Of a stretch of 64,000 nt of DNA, positions 52,185 through 60,582 are shown piece by piece. The notes under the pieces are model-generated. The model had not been told where the DNA came from, ran no database searches, and worked only from the letters and a program-made list of their open reading frames with translations. Source of the stretch: Lentisphaerae bacterium GWF2_44_16 (GTDB lineage Bacteria; Verrucomicrobiota; Lentisphaeria; Victivallales; GWF2-45-14). A program made the position numbers and the translations under genes. Location: the NCBI GenBank assembly GCA_001803225.1, contig MHBF01000074.1:1-64000 (forward strand). Reading direction: 5' to 3'. The first letter of the stretch is position 1, and each line of letters begins with the position of its first letter.

Positions 52185-53458
52185 AAAAAAAGTATGCAGT
52201 TGTGGGTATCAGCGGACGCTCAAGGGCCTTTACGGGAAGAATAAACGGGACCTATAAGGAAACTTGCGAAATTGTCGCATTGCTTGACAGTAACCATAAA
52301 AGGATGGAAGAATTCAACAGAGAAAATAATTCAACTCATCCGTGCTATGGTGCCGATGAATTTGCAAGAATGGTAAAAGAGACAAAACCTGACGCTGTAA
52401 TTATATCTACAACAGATGCCACGCATCATATCTACATAGTCGCCGCGCTTGAAAATAATATTGACGTTATTACTGAAAAACCGATGACAACTGATGAAGA
52501 AAAAGTAAAGATGATACTTGATGCGGCTGCAAAAAGCAAAGCACGCGTAATCGTAACTCATAATTACAGGTATAATCCTGTAAATACAAAGATAAAAGAA
52601 ATGCTGCTTGATGGAGATATCGGCAGACCGCTCCATGTGGATTTTAATTATTACCTTGATACTTTCCACGGCGCTTCTTATTTCAAAAGATGGAACAGAT
52701 ACGAAAAGGAAAGTGGTTCGCTTCTTGTTACAAAAGCATGTCATCACTTTGATCTGGTCAACTGGTATTTGGCGCAGAAACCAACGGAAGTTTTTGCCTA
52801 TGGAGCCTTAAATTATTATGGCCCTGCCGGAGATTATAATCCTGAAAAAAAAGATGGCAGACGATGTTCCGGCTGCCAGAAAAAATGCATGTATTTTAAA
52901 AGACATGCGACAGCTGAAGGCAGTGGTTCTTACGATGAGCATCTTATCAATTTTAATAACCCCGGCAAAAATGAACTTTTCGGTTCTGTTGACGGTTATT
53001 ACGCAGACCGTTGTATTTTCGATGCTGACATTGACACCTGGGATACTTTCGTTCTCGCTGTAAAATATGATGGCGGCGCTATGATGAGCTATTCTCTCAA
53101 CGCCTCTGTACCTTATGAAGGATATCGCTTGGCGATTAACGGAACAAAAGGCAGGATTGAAACTGAAGCGTTTCATGGAGGGGCAGCAAGACTGCCTTTC
53201 CCCGACCCTGGACTGCAAAATATAAGATATATTCCCTTGTTCGACGGCATGCAAATTATAAATGTCATAAATAAAGGAGGCGGTCATGGAGGAGCTGATC
53301 CGCTTCTTGCAAAAGACATATTCAATGGGCCTGATAAAGATGATAAAACAGGAAGATTTGCCAATCATATTGATGGAGCAATGGCCGTACTGATTGGGGC
53401 TGCCGCACGAAAATCCATAAAAACAGGTAAACCAATAAGAATAAATGATTTTCTTTAA
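52181..53458 (+). CDS. Gfo/Idh/MocA oxidoreductase with Cys-rich insert
   Basis: The 425-aa protein has a Rossmann N-terminus (KYAVVGISGRSRAFTG), the EKPMTTDEEK catalytic-Lys motif (about 94-103), HNYRYNPVN, and a C-terminal beta-sheet domain. An insert at about 227-290 has C-X2-C-X3-C (CSGCQKKCMYF) and a later Cys (DRCIFDADIDTWDTF) that may bind a metal. Such enzymes oxidise sugars or cyclitols using bound NAD(P). It is the last gene of the 11-kb operon and pairs with the FAD oxidoreductase, suggesting a keto-intermediate route. Confidence 0.92.
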   Translation: MKKKYAVVGISGRSRAFTGRINGTYKETCEIVALLDSNHKRMEEFNRENNSTHPCYGADEFARMVKETKPDAVIISTTDATHHIYIVAALENNIDVITEKPMTTDEEKVKMILDAAAKSKARVIVTHNYRYNPVNTKIKEMLLDGDIGRPLHVDFNYYLDTFHGASYFKRWNRYEKESGSLLVTKACHHFDLVNWYLAQKPTEVFAYGALNYYGPAGDYNPEKKDGRRCSGCQKKCMYFKRHATAEGSGSYDEHLINFNNPGKNELFGSVDGYYADRCIFDADIDTWDTFVLAVKYDGGAMMSYSLNASVPYEGYRLAINGTKGRIETEAFHGGAARLPFPDPGLQNIRYIPLFDGMQIINVINKGGGHGGADPLLAKDIFNGPDKDDKTGRFANHIDGAMAVLIGAAARKSIKTGKPIRINDFL

Positions 53459-53570
53459 CACTTATCAGATATTATAGATAAGGCTTCCTGAAAAGTCATT
53501 TCATGCCTATCTTTTGGAAAATCTTTTAATATAGATATACTGAACAAAAAAATACCGGTATCATTGCCCG

Positions 53571-54359
53571 TTATTTTTTGCTCAAATCGTTTTCCTCGCA
53601 GAATTTTTTCCATGCCTCGCCTTCATAGTGTATAACACTGCCGTTCGCGAGAAGAACATTTCCGTAATTTTTCCCACTGGAGCTTGAGAAAGAACTGCGG
53701 CTTATTCTTTTATTGTTACGGTTTTCATATTTATTCCATGCTACAGGCCGGGTATTTTTTTCTGAATATTTTTCCCCGCTTCTGTAATGAACTGAAATAT
53801 TTGCGCCTTTCAGTTCATTCGTTGCAGACTTTCCCGAAACAGACGGATAGGTATAGATTTTATAATCCGTCAGATAATTATTTTTTCTGAGCATTTCAAA
53901 CCCTTCTGCGCCATTTTTATCAGGAAAATAGCCGCCATTATCCATAGAATACTGCTTCAAGGCCACGCCTATCTGATTTAATCTGCCGGCATGCGAAATT
54001 AAATGTATATGTTCTTTCTGCATAACTATTTTATCCATGAAACAAAAGGAAATAACATAAATAAGTCCGATAACAAAGATTACGGCAATTAAGTGCTTTC
54101 TGTATTTATCTTTAACTATCATGAATATCAGCGCAATGAAAAACCAGTAAAGAAAAATTAATAAAGGTGGAGAAATATCTGGTACGTTCAACACCGACAG
54201 CAGAATAAAAATCGGAGAAAATAAGAAATATAATAAAGTCGCTAAAAATTCTAATCTTAAGAACATGCAGACAACAAAGAGCAAGATAATGCTTATTGAA
54301 AAAACAAACGCTACCGCATTGTATTTCAGCGTCTTGTCCAATCTTCTGTTTTCAGACAT
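53571..54359 (-). CDS. Membrane protein with pseudopilin-like head, paralogue 4
   Basis: From the ATG at 54359 (GGA nine bases upstream) the 262-aa protein has three to four membrane helices in residues 15-115. Its soluble C-terminus reads AGRLNQIGVALKQYSMDNGG, YFPDKNGAEGFEMLRKNNYL and YGNVLLANGSVIHYEGEAW. These match the heads of H-X9-DG pseudopilins, although no FTLIELL leader exists. It is the last of four tandem copies and the most altered: the Cys before NLKQ is missing (HAGRLNQ) and the tail is NDLSKK. Confidence 0.75.
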   Translation of the reverse strand: MSENRRLDKTLKYNAVAFVFSISIILLFVVCMFLRLEFLATLLYFLFSPIFILLSVLNVPDISPPLLIFLYWFFIALIFMIVKDKYRKHLIAVIFVIGLIYVISFCFMDKIVMQKEHIHLISHAGRLNQIGVALKQYSMDNGGYFPDKNGAEGFEMLRKNNYLTDYKIYTYPSVSGKSATNELKGANISVHYRSGEKYSEKNTRPVAWNKYENRNNKRISRSSFSSSSGKNYGNVLLANGSVIHYEGEAWKKFCEENDLSKK

Positions 54360-54378
54360 AAAAGACATTCCATGTTAT

Positions 54379-55140
54379 TTATTTGTTTAACATATTCTCT
54401 TCGCAGAATTTTTCCCAGGCCTCACCTTCATAGTGAATAACGCTGCCATTCGCGAGAAGAACGTTTCCGTAATTTTTCCTGCGAGAGAGAGAACTGCGGC
54501 TTATTCTTTTATTGTTATGGTTTTCATATTTATCCCATGCTACAGGGCTGGTGTTTTTTAGTGAGTATTTTTCTCCACCTCTGTAATAATATGAAACGTT
54601 TTTTTCATTCAATTCATTTGTTCCTGCCTCATCTGAAGATGATGGACAGGTATATATTTTATAATCTGTTAGATAAAAATCTTTTCTCAGTATTTCCAAT
54701 CCTTCAGCACCACTCTTATCAGGAAAATAATCATTGTTATCTTCAGCGTACTGCTTCATGGACAAACCTATCTGTTTTAAATGGCTTGCGCATGATATTC
54801 TCTTGGCTGGCTCTCTTGCTACACCTAACTCAGGAAGGGAAAAAAATGCATATAAGAGAGTAAAAAATATAAACACCCCCAAAGACAATGTCGTGCTTTT
54901 ACGTCTATACAGGATCTTAACTGTGAGGATTATAAGAAACCAATAAATAAAAACCAAGATATAAACGTGCACACTACTTGAAGAAATTGCCAATACCGGC
55001 AGGTTCAATAAACAAAATAGGAGTTTGATATTTTTCGAAGCAAAGATATTGACAAGAACGAAAAACAAAATAAAACTTGCCGAAAAAATAGATGGTTCTA
55101 TGCAATATCTCAATTTTTCTTTCAGGCTCATCTTTGACAT
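54379..55140 (-). CDS. Membrane protein with pseudopilin-like head, paralogue 3
   Basis: This 253-aa copy starts MSKMSLKEKLRYCIEPSIFS, has membrane helices at about 15-35, 40-70 and 82-100, and then CASHLKQIGLSMKQYAEDNN, YFPDKSGAEGLEILRKDFYL, IYTCPSSSDEAG, WDKYENHNNKRIS and YGNVLLANGSVIHYEGEAW. The paired Cys (before HLKQ and in TCPSS) suggest a disulfide in the exported head. AGAGGATATT precedes the ATG; an almost identical leader precedes paralogue 2, showing recent duplication. Topology should place the head outside the cytoplasm. Confidence 0.78.
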   Translation of the reverse strand: MSKMSLKEKLRYCIEPSIFSASFILFFVLVNIFASKNIKLLFCLLNLPVLAISSSSVHVYILVFIYWFLIILTVKILYRRKSTTLSLGVFIFFTLLYAFFSLPELGVAREPAKRISCASHLKQIGLSMKQYAEDNNDYFPDKSGAEGLEILRKDFYLTDYKIYTCPSSSDEAGTNELNEKNVSYYYRGGEKYSLKNTSPVAWDKYENHNNKRISRSSLSRRKNYGNVLLANGSVIHYEGEAWEKFCEENMLNK

Positions 55141-55151
55141 AATATCCTCTG

Positions 55152-55952
55152 TTATTTTTTATTTGACGCGTTCTCTTCGCAAAATTTTTCCCAGGCCTCA
55201 CCTTCATAGTGGATAACAGTGCCGTTCGCGAGAAGAACGTTTCCAAAGTCTTTCATTGGAAATGTTGAAAATCTGCCTGCCTTTTTATCATTGTGATTTT
55301 CAAATTTATCCCATGCTAAAGGCTTATTGTTTATTCCCGAATATTTCTCCCCGCCTCTATAATGGTATGAAATTTTTTCTTCTCTAAGCGCCCCTGATTT
55401 TTCAACACCGTTTTCATTTGATGAAGGACATTTATATATCACATAATCGGTAAGATAAGCGTTTTTCCTAAGCACATTCAAACCCTCTTCACCATTTTTA
55501 TCGGGATAAAAACCATTATAATCATCGGCATACTGTTTTAAAGCAATGCCTATCTGTTTCAGATTGCTCATGCAGGCAATCCTCCTTGACGGCTCTCTTG
55601 CTTCTCCGGAATCGGGAATGAAAACTATCAACAAAAAATATATTATCACAAGAAGTGAAATCAGTAGCCCTCTGCTACCTTTGAAACGCTTAAAAAGCAA
55701 TGCAATAAAAAACCAGTACGCAAAAACCGTTATACACAATGATATAATGCCGACGCTTCCCGAACAAGGGGAAAAAATAGAAAGAAAATAAAAAACTATA
55801 AAAACAGGCATAGCCAATAAAAGCAGAAACGTCTGAACAAATTCTATGTTCCCAAGTAAAACAAGAATAAGAAGTAAAAGAAAAGATACCGAAAAAATAA
55901 ACGAGCCTCTACAATATTTCAGCTTTTCTTTCAGGCTCATGTTTTCAGACAT
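55152..55952 (-). CDS. Membrane protein with pseudopilin-like head, paralogue 2
   Basis: The 266-aa copy starts MSENMSLKEKLKYCRGSFIF, with membrane helices in about 14-115 and a head reading CMSNLKQIGIALKQYADDYN, YPDKNGEEGLNVLRKNAYL, IYKCPSSNENG, WDKFENHNDKKAG and FGNVLLANGTVIHYEGEAW. It is 11 bp after paralogue 1 and 11 bp before paralogue 3, with the same AGAGGATATT leader. The membrane parts differ more than the heads, so the head is under stronger selection. Confidence 0.78.
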   Translation of the reverse strand: MSENMSLKEKLKYCRGSFIFSVSFLLLLILVLLGNIEFVQTFLLLLAMPVFIVFYFLSIFSPCSGSVGIISLCITVFAYWFFIALLFKRFKGSRGLLISLLVIIYFLLIVFIPDSGEAREPSRRIACMSNLKQIGIALKQYADDYNGFYPDKNGEEGLNVLRKNAYLTDYVIYKCPSSNENGVEKSGALREEKISYHYRGGEKYSGINNKPLAWDKFENHNDKKAGRFSTFPMKDFGNVLLANGTVIHYEGEAWEKFCEENASNKK

Positions 55953-55963
55953 AATATCCTCTG

Positions 55964-56740
55964 TTATTTTTTATTTGCGGAGTTCTCTTCGCAGAATTTC
56001 TTCCAGGCTTCATTGCTATAGTTAATAATACTGCCGTCGGAAAGAAGGACATTTCCATAAGCGTTTTCAGGTTTTCGTTTATCATTATGGTTTGCGCATC
56101 TATCCCAAAGTATCGGCACAGGGGATTCATTTGAAGCCTTAATGCCGCCCTTATAATGATATGAAATATTCTTCTCTTTCAACCCGTCTTTCCCGGCTTT
56201 GTCTGAACTTGCAGGACATGTATAAATTTTATAATCTGTCAAATAATTATTTTTTCTGAGCATTTCAAGCCCTTCGGCTCCGTCTTTATCAGGGAAGTAA
56301 TCATCATTATCCATGGAATATTGTGTAAACGCCAGACCTATCTGTTTTAAATTGCTTGCGCATGATATCCTCAGCGCTTTTCGTGGTGGGCGTCCTCTGC
56401 CCAAACCAGTTTCATTAATGAAACAGAAGGAAAGAAAATAGAAGAGTCCTAAAACGAAAAATGCCGACATTAATTGTTGACTGTATTTATCTTTGATTAT
56501 CTTGAATATTAAGATAACGAAAAACCAATAAGAAAATCCGCCTAAAACTCCAACCATAATTGGTGGCTCTAATAAAGCTAAAAGCAGAAAAGCAGGGAAA
56601 CTTAATATCAACACAGCAATTACAAAAATTTCTATTTTAAAAAGTATGCCGAGGAGAAAAAGCAAAATTACGCTTACTGAAATAATAAACGGAACAGCAC
56701 AGTATTTCAATTTTTCTTTTAAGGTCTTTTTTTCAGACAT
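55964..56740 (-). CDS. Membrane protein with pseudopilin-like head, paralogue 1
   Basis: The first copy of the array encodes 258 aa from the ATG at 56740 (AGGCGAG eight bases upstream; 56788 has no site and adds a basic stretch). Membrane helices lie in about 12-115; the head reads CASNLKQIGLAFTQYSMDND, YFPDKDGAEGLEMLRKNNYL, IYTCPASSDKAG, WDRCANHNDKR and YGNVLLSDGSIINYSNEAW. Its SDG is the copy nearest to the H-X9-DG form. A consensus promoter lies 70 bp upstream and would drive all four genes. Confidence 0.78.
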   Translation of the reverse strand: MSEKKTLKEKLKYCAVPFIISVSVILLFLLGILFKIEIFVIAVLILSFPAFLLLALLEPPIMVGVLGGFSYWFFVILIFKIIKDKYSQQLMSAFFVLGLFYFLSFCFINETGLGRGRPPRKALRISCASNLKQIGLAFTQYSMDNDDYFPDKDGAEGLEMLRKNNYLTDYKIYTCPASSDKAGKDGLKEKNISYHYKGGIKASNESPVPILWDRCANHNDKRKPENAYGNVLLSDGSIINYSNEAWKKFCEENSANKK

Positions 56741-56752
56741 AAAATAATCTCG

Positions 56753-56904
56753 CCTGTAAATGTTCTTTATGCGCCTTTTGTTCCGCAAGAGTCATAAGCA
56801 ACAGCGCAAAATATTATTCGTTACAGCAACTGTCAAGCGCTTTATGCGAGTGAACTCCATCCGCAAACGTTCTTTATGTGCCTTGATTTCATAAGGCACA
56901 TAAA
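56753..56904. repeat. Direct repeats and a perfect 12-bp hairpin around the array promoter
   Basis: GTAAATGTTCTTTATGCGCC (56756-56775) recurs as GCAAACGTTCTTTATGTGCC (56863-56882), with three mismatches in 22 positions when both are extended by TT. The second copy forms one arm of TTTATGTGCCTT/AAGGCACATAAA (56873-56884, 56893-56904), a perfect 12-bp stem with an 8-base loop. The two copies flank the promoter at 56808-56836, and one lies in the mRNA leader just before the ribosome site. Confidence 0.6.
56808..56836 (-). promoter_or_regulatory. Promoter of the four-gene membrane array
   Basis: On the minus strand TTGACA (56836-56831), a 17-bp spacer and TATTTT (56813-56808), about 68 bp before the first ATG. 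The -35 is perfect. Confidence 0.7.
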
Positions 56905-56914
56905 GTCCCACTAT

Positions 56915-57005
56915 AAGTGTCGCTTCGCTACCGACCCGGTAGTTCGCACCGGGAAGCGAGCAGGTTGGAAACCTGCACCATAATAGTAAAAGGGACTTCG
57001 TCCTT
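56915..57005. repeat. Complex inverted-repeat element with ACCATAATAGT tail, copy 2
   Basis: TCGCTTC and GAAGCGA enclose two mutually exclusive stems, CTACCG-ACC-CGGTAG and CCCGGT-N7-ACCGGG. Then follow GCAGGTT-GGA-AACCTGC (56960-56976), the tail ACCATAATAGT (56977-56987) and a stem around GGGACTTCGTCC. The GCAGG stem and tail match 19007-19039. The element sits just after the end of kdgK and may serve as its terminator, although no T run follows. Confidence 0.55.
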
Positions 57006-57023
57006 TAAACGTGAAAATAACAC

Positions 57024-58055
57024 TTATCTCTGGACGCGGCCGGAGGCGTCTCCGCCTTTGAGAGCTTCAACTTCCTTGACGCTGACCCTGTTGAAATCGC
57101 CGGGTATCGAATGTTTCAGGCAACTCGCGGCAACCGCGAAATTAAGGGCGTCTTCCTTGTCTTTATAATTGAGAAGGCCGTATATAATGCCGCCCGCAAA
57201 AGAATCGCCGCCCCCTACTCTGTCAACAATATCAGTTATCTCATACTTTTTGCTGAGATAGAACTTTTTGCCGTCATGGAGACAGGCAGACCAGTCGTTA
57301 TGGTCCGCGCTTCTGCTTTCACGCAGAGTGATTGTCATAACTTTCATATCAGGAAAAGTCTTCATTACTTTTTCACAGAGCAGTTTGTACTTTTCGGTGT
57401 CGAGTTTGCCGGACTTGACATCAACGTCAACAGTTATGCCGAGGGACTTCTGACAGTCCTCTTCGTTGGCAATGCCGACATCGACATATTTGACGAGTTC
57501 GCTCATAACGTCGGGAGCGCTTTTTCCGTATTTCCAGAGCTTGCCCCTGTAATTAAAATCGCAGGATACGGTAATCCCCATAGACCTGGCGGCTTTCACG
57601 GCTTCAAGGGAAAGCTCCGCGGCGCTCGCCGTGATGGCAGGAGTTATTCCGGTAATGTGAAACCATGTCGCGCCGGAAAGGGCTTTCTTCCAGTCGATGT
57701 CCCCTGGTTTGGCGTTTGCTATGGATGAATCAGCGCGGTCATAGACTACGTTTGAACCCCTCTGGTTTGCGCCTGTTTCGAGGAAATAAATCCCCATGCG
57801 GCCTTTGCCTTTGACGATACGGGAAACATCCACTCCGAATTTTCTGAGTTCCGCCCTGCACGCGTCCCCTACGGCGTTGTCGGGAAGCACGCTGACAAAG
57901 GCCGCATCCATGCCGAAATTGGAAAGGGATACAGCGACATTGGCTTCGCCGCCGCCGAAAGTGGCTTCAAATGTCGGAGACTGAAAGAGCCTTTCAAGTC
58001 CCGGCGATTTAAGCCTGAGCATGATTTCCCCAAACGTAACAATTTTATCAGCCAT
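57024..58055 (-). CDS. kdgK: 2-keto-3-deoxygluconate kinase (PfkB family)
   Basis: KdgK makes KDPG from KDG, the common product of uronate breakdown. The 343-aa protein has [14 protein letters not shown], the [18 protein letters not shown] sugar-binding region, the KDGK-type [15 protein letters not shown] (about 170-184), and the PfkB signature [17 protein letters not shown] with the catalytic Asp. Length is normal. AGGAG precedes the ATG. It lies 15 bp after the KDPG aldolase fusion, so the two steps of the pathway are coupled. Confidence 0.93.
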   Translation of the reverse strand: MADKIVTFGEIMLRLKSPGLERLFQSPTFEATFGGGEANVAVSLSNFGMDAAFVSVLPDNAVGDACRAELRKFGVDVSRIVKGKGRMGIYFLETGANQRGSNVVYDRADSSIANAKPGDIDWKKALSGATWFHITGITPAITASAAELSLEAVKAARSMGITVSCDFNYRGKLWKYGKSAPDVMSELVKYVDVGIANEEDCQKSLGITVDVDVKSGKLDTEKYKLLCEKVMKTFPDMKVMTITLRESRSADHNDWSACLHDGKKFYLSKKYEITDIVDRVGGGDSFAGGIIYGLLNYKDKEDALNFAVAASCLKHSIPGDFNRVSVKEVEALKGGDASGRVQR

Positions 58056-58070
58056 CGTAAAAACTCCTTA

Positions 58071-59033
58071 TTATTTTTTCTGTAAAAGATGTACCGCGAA
58101 ACCGCCGATTTCATTCTTGAGGTAAACTGCAATCATGGGGCCTTTTTCAGGCTTCACGGTGCTCATGTCAACTTCAATCCCGTTGCGTTTCAGATAAGCT
58201 ATCGCCCTCTGAATACTGTTAGTCCTGATGGCGATATGCCCGTTTTTGCCGAGGCCGGAGCCCTTGTTGACTTCAATAAGCGTACCGGCAAAATTCGAAC
58301 TGTTGCCTTCTTTGAGAGGCATATTGAAAATAGAAGAAAAGGTTTTCGCTGTCTTGAGTGAAGTTTCCGCGTCAGGCGCGTTTATGCCAATATGTCCGAG
58401 GTCAAAACCAAGCATACCCGTAACGGCCTGCTGAGTAAGTTCTGTTATTTTCGCGAAGTTCTCCTCTTTCAGAAATTCCGGCTTGACCATCCAACTGCCG
58501 CCGCAGGCCACTACTTTGTCAAAAGCCAGATACTCATTGATGTTTGTCGCGTCAATGCCGCCTGTAGGCATGAACTTCAGGTCTCCGTAAGGAGCGCTGA
58601 GGGCTTTCAGCGTTTTCAGTCCGCCAAAAGATTCAGCGGGAAAAAATTTTACCACTTTAAGGCCCGCTTCGAGGGCCATTTCAATATCGCTCGGATTGCA
58701 TACGCCCGGAACTATCGGGAGTTTTTTTTCCATGCAATACGCTACAACTTTGGGATTGAGGCCGGGAGAAACGACAAATTTAGCGCCCGCGTTTTTCGCT
58801 TTTTCGGCCTGTTCAATGCTCAGGACTGTACCCGCTCCGACAAGCACATCGGGCATTTCCGAGGATATTCTCCTGATTGATTCTTCGGCCGCCGCCGTTC
58901 TGAAAGTTATTTCGGCTACCGGCAATCCGCCGGCAGTCAGGGCTTTTGCCAGCGGCACGGCGTGTTCGGGATTATCAATCTTTACGACCGGGACTATTCC
59001 CAGTTCCCCAATTTCTCTGAAAATATCGGACAT
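58071..59033 (-). CDS. KDPG/KHG aldolase fused to a glyoxalase-like (VOC) domain
   Basis: Residues about 1-205 are a class I KDPG aldolase (eda-type): GIVPVVKIDN, VAEITFRTAAAEESI, VGAGTVLSIEQAEKA, VVKFFPAESFGG with the Schiff-base Lys (about 126) and MPTGGIDATN. It splits KDPG into pyruvate and glyceraldehyde 3-phosphate. Residues about 208-320 form a VOC domain (FDLGHIGINAPDAETSLKTA, GHIAIRTNSIQRAIAYLKRN, GGFAVHLLQKK). The typical enzyme is only about 210 aa. The added part may bind a metal and act on a related sugar acid or in regulation. AGGAG precedes the ATG. Confidence 0.9.
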   Translation of the reverse strand: MSDIFREIGELGIVPVVKIDNPEHAVPLAKALTAGGLPVAEITFRTAAAEESIRRISSEMPDVLVGAGTVLSIEQAEKAKNAGAKFVVSPGLNPKVVAYCMEKKLPIVPGVCNPSDIEMALEAGLKVVKFFPAESFGGLKTLKALSAPYGDLKFMPTGGIDATNINEYLAFDKVVACGGSWMVKPEFLKEENFAKITELTQQAVTGMLGFDLGHIGINAPDAETSLKTAKTFSSIFNMPLKEGNSSNFAGTLIEVNKGSGLGKNGHIAIRTNSIQRAIAYLKRNGIEVDMSTVKPEKGPMIAVYLKNEIGGFAVHLLQKK

Positions 59034-59127
59034 ATTGAACTCCTATGCTTTATAAAAATAATCAATGAAGGCCAGTTTTTTATACTACATGAGGAATGCT
59101 TTTTTTCAAGCATGCGGAATAAACGAA

Positions 59128-59172
59128 AGACACAAAGAAAATGGATGGTTGCTTTTCCATTTCTTTGTGTCT
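59128..59172. terminator. Long hairpin after the GH4 pair
   Basis: AGACACAAAG with continuation to TGGA (59128-59145) pairs with 59156-59172 over 17 bp with one bulged A. It lies 43 bp past the stop of the downstream GH4 gene and before the aldolase start. There is no clean T run on the minus strand, so it may act as an mRNA-end stabiliser or partial terminator. Confidence 0.55.
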
Positions 59173-59214
59173 CTGTTTTAAAAATCAGACGAAGTCAATA
59201 TCTCTGTTTATTTA

Positions 59215-60543
59215 TCAGCTTATTTTCAGGTTTTTGAACTGGGGCAGGTAAGCTTTATTTTTGAGGAGCATTTCCTGAACCATTTTCTTTATTTCAGCGA
59301 GGGAAAGAACCGCCGCCGAAAGCGGGTCGTTGGCGATGGCGTAATAAACCATCATCGGGTCCCCGCTGAGAGAAGCGTCAACCGCCATGTTTTCCACGGC
59401 AACACTTACGTTGTTCAGCACCGCGAGTTGTGGAGGCAGAGCGCCCACATGGACGGGATGGAAACCCATCCTATCGACGAAAACAGGAACTTCCACGCAT
59501 GAGCCTTCCGGCAGATTTGTTATAATTCCGGTGTTGGGCACGTTGCCGTTGAAGCTGAAAATTTCTCCGCCCATATAGGCGTTGATGATGGAAGCGGCGT
59601 ACTCATGCCCGCGTTCCAGGTTAATATCCTTTTCAGCAAGCCATTTTTTGATATCATTTTTCCAGTTTTTATCTCTGGCCAGATAATGTTTCAGGATGAA
59701 GGCGTGTTCGCCGGGATTCCACGCAGTGCCTTTCAAACAATATTTTTTAAGCAGGTCGGGACGCTTCCTGAACCACCAGTTGTACTCTGAATTATGTCCG
59801 CTTGATTCAGTTACGTAATAGCCGAGATGCAGAAACATTTCGTTTCTGACAAGCTCTTCATTATATATTTTTTTGTTTTCGGAAACGACTTTTCGTATCT
59901 GCGGATAGATATCTTTACCGTTATGTTTAAGTTCGAGATACCATGACAAATGGTTGATGCCCGCGGAAAGGTATGTTATTTCATCCGCCGGTATGTTCAG
60001 CCATTTTGCAAATCTGCCGGGCATGCCCTGAACGCTATGGCAGAGTCCGGTTATTTTGATTTTGCTGACCTTCTGCATGGCATGGCAGAGCATGGCCATG
60101 GGGTTGGTGTAATTGAGGAGTATGGCATCCGGGCAGTAACGTTCCATGTCGCGGCAGATGTCAAGCATCACAGGGATAGTCCTCAATGCTCTAAAAACAC
60201 CAGCAACGCTACGGGTATCGCCGACATTCATATCGACGCCGTACTTTTTCGGGATTTCTATGTCATGCCTCCAGACATTGACGCCGCCCGCCAGGATGGT
60301 ACAGATAACGGCATCGGCTTTTTTCAAAGCCTCGGCCCTGTTCGTGGTCGATATGACTTTTGCCGGATACTTTCCCGCTTCTATAATTTTTTTAACGGCC
60401 AGAGTTATGTATTTGAGGCGTTCCTCGTCGATATCCATAAGGACCAGCGTTGAGTCTCTCAAGTTCGGAAACGTCAGGATATCCTTTACAAGACCTCTTG
60501 TAAAGCCGAAACTTCCCGCACCGATAAATGCTATTCTCGCCAT
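59215..60543 (-). CDS. GH4 family alpha-galactosidase/galacturonidase-type enzyme
   Basis: GH4 enzymes use NAD and Mn for a redox-elimination hydrolysis. The 442-aa protein has the NAD site [14 protein letters not shown] (4-17), NYTNPM (144-149), CHSVQ (168-172) with the metal Cys and GINHLSWYL (195-203) with the metal His. The CHSV form is typical of alpha-galactosidases in this family. The neighbouring KDG/KDPG genes make a galacturonoside another option. AAGGGA precedes the ATG. It is the second of two GH4 paralogues about 40 bp apart. Confidence 0.9.
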   Translation of the reverse strand: MARIAFIGAGSFGFTRGLVKDILTFPNLRDSTLVLMDIDEERLKYITLAVKKIIEAGKYPAKVISTTNRAEALKKADAVICTILAGGVNVWRHDIEIPKKYGVDMNVGDTRSVAGVFRALRTIPVMLDICRDMERYCPDAILLNYTNPMAMLCHAMQKVSKIKITGLCHSVQGMPGRFAKWLNIPADEITYLSAGINHLSWYLELKHNGKDIYPQIRKVVSENKKIYNEELVRNEMFLHLGYYVTESSGHNSEYNWWFRKRPDLLKKYCLKGTAWNPGEHAFILKHYLARDKNWKNDIKKWLAEKDINLERGHEYAASIINAYMGGEIFSFNGNVPNTGIITNLPEGSCVEVPVFVDRMGFHPVHVGALPPQLAVLNNVSVAVENMAVDASLSGDPMMVYYAIANDPLSAAVLSLAEIKKMVQEMLLKNKAYLPQFKNLKIS

Positions 60544-60582
60544 AAAAAATTCCCTTTATTTTGAGACACTTTATTGTGTCTG

